A stretch of 6,910 bases of DNA from an uncultured Clostridia bacterium. Its GTDB lineage: Bacteria; Bacillota; Clostridia; Christensenellales; Pumilibacteraceae. Below the pieces are notes generated by a model. It searched no databases. It worked only from the letters and a program-made list of their open reading frames with translations, and had not been told where the DNA came from. Within the stretch, counting starts at the first letter, position 1, and each line of letters begins with the position of its first letter. Where the stretch lies: assembly GCA_934247335.1 (NCBI GenBank), contig CAKQJJ010000069.1, positions 1 through 6,910 of the forward strand, read 5' to 3'. Positions 6,651 to 6,910 of this stretch are shown piece after piece. The position numbers and the translations under genes were made by a program.

Positions 6651-6686
6651 ATATATAAATATGCGAAAAAAGCCAAAGTCGTTACA

Positions 6687-6910
6687 CTATTTCGTTTTAG
6701 GATAAAAAACCAGCGTTGCTATATAGCTTGCAACCACCGCTACCCCTATTCCGTACGCAGTCTGAATCAGTCCGCCGGCAAAAGCGCCGAACACACCGCC
6801 CACTCTTGCCGCTTCTATCGCGCCTTTTGCAAGTGCCGCGCCAAATCCGACAATAGGAACGCTAATACCCGCCTGAGCGTACTTAAAAATAATATCGTAC
6901 ACTCCTATTC
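6687..6910 (-). CDS. spoVAE: Stage V sporulation protein AE (SpoVAE/SpoVAEb-type), C-terminal fragment
   Basis: The reading frame is open to the window edge and ends at TAG (6687-6689), leaving 73 complete C-terminal codons. It is very hydrophobic. The stretch YAQAGISVPIVGFGAALAKG matches the SpoVAE-type pattern (a GAGA-T-V-P-x-x-G-F-G-x-x-L-A-K-G core), followed by a glycine-rich segment (GGVFGAFAGGL) and a last membrane helix ending LVFYPKTK. SpoVA proteins form the spore inner-membrane system that moves calcium-dipicolinic acid during spore formation and germination. The short SpoVAEb type is about 115 residues, so roughly the last 60 percent would be visible. The GTG at 6900-6902 is probably an internal valine, because the family pattern continues upstream of it (I-G-V-Y-D). 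spoVAC and spoVAD would be expected further upstream, outside the window. Confidence 0.88.
   Translation of the reverse strand, partial: IGVYDIIFKYAQAGISVPIVGFGAALAKGAIEAARVGGVFGAFAGGLIQTAYGIGVAVVASYIATLVFYPKTK

Noticed and set aside
6651..6680. Possible sigma-E promoter (CATATTTA) before yunB
   Set aside because: Only the CATA part matches the -10, no acceptable -35 lies at 13-15 nt, and the start point would fall on the GTG itself.

Overview
The window looks like chromosomal DNA from a spore-forming, low-GC member of the Firmicutes, most likely an uncultured Clostridia-type organism. Four things support this: a T-box leader ahead of pheS, two sporulation genes (a spoVAE-type gene and yunB), strong AGGAGG ribosome binding sites in front of pheS and pheT, and the pheS-pheT-...-mutS2 gene order. 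Species cannot be told from the sequence. No mobile element, CRISPR array, tRNA or rRNA gene was seen. Every gene lies on the minus strand, so transcription runs from high to low coordinates.

Layout in transcription order. (1) 6910-6687: the C-terminal part of a SpoVAE-type spore membrane protein, cut by the window edge. (2) 6650-6021: yunB, a membrane-anchored sporulation protein, 36 nt after the first gene. (3) 6020-5700: a 321-nt non-coding stretch holding a well-formed sigma-A-type promoter (-35 at 5980-5985, -10 at 5957-5962, 17-nt spacer) and a complete phenylalanine T-box riboswitch. The riboswitch has a UUC specifier, stems I, II and III, an antiterminator and a competing intrinsic terminator. 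(4) 5699-4677: pheS. (5) 4662-2275: pheT. (6) 2291-99: a large U32-family protein with a DUF3656-type middle region, overlapping the end of pheT by 17 nt. (7) 88-1: the first 29 codons of what is probably mutS2.

The pheS-pheT-U32-mutS2 block is tightly packed (14-nt gap, 17-nt overlap, 10-nt gap) and has only one visible promoter, so it probably forms one operon induced when tRNA-Phe is uncharged. PheS and PheT form the phenylalanyl-tRNA synthetase. Studied U32 relatives modify RNA, and MutS2 proteins act on recombination or collided ribosomes. The operon may therefore link Phe-tRNA supply to ribosome maintenance; this is inference.

The most unusual signal is a nearly identical 23-bp inverted repeat (arms AGTACTATG and CATAGTACT around a 5-nt centre) found twice in the window. 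One copy lies in the U32 gene (1942-1964) and one in yunB (6289-6311), in the same orientation and the same codon phase. It is not explained by homology between the two genes.
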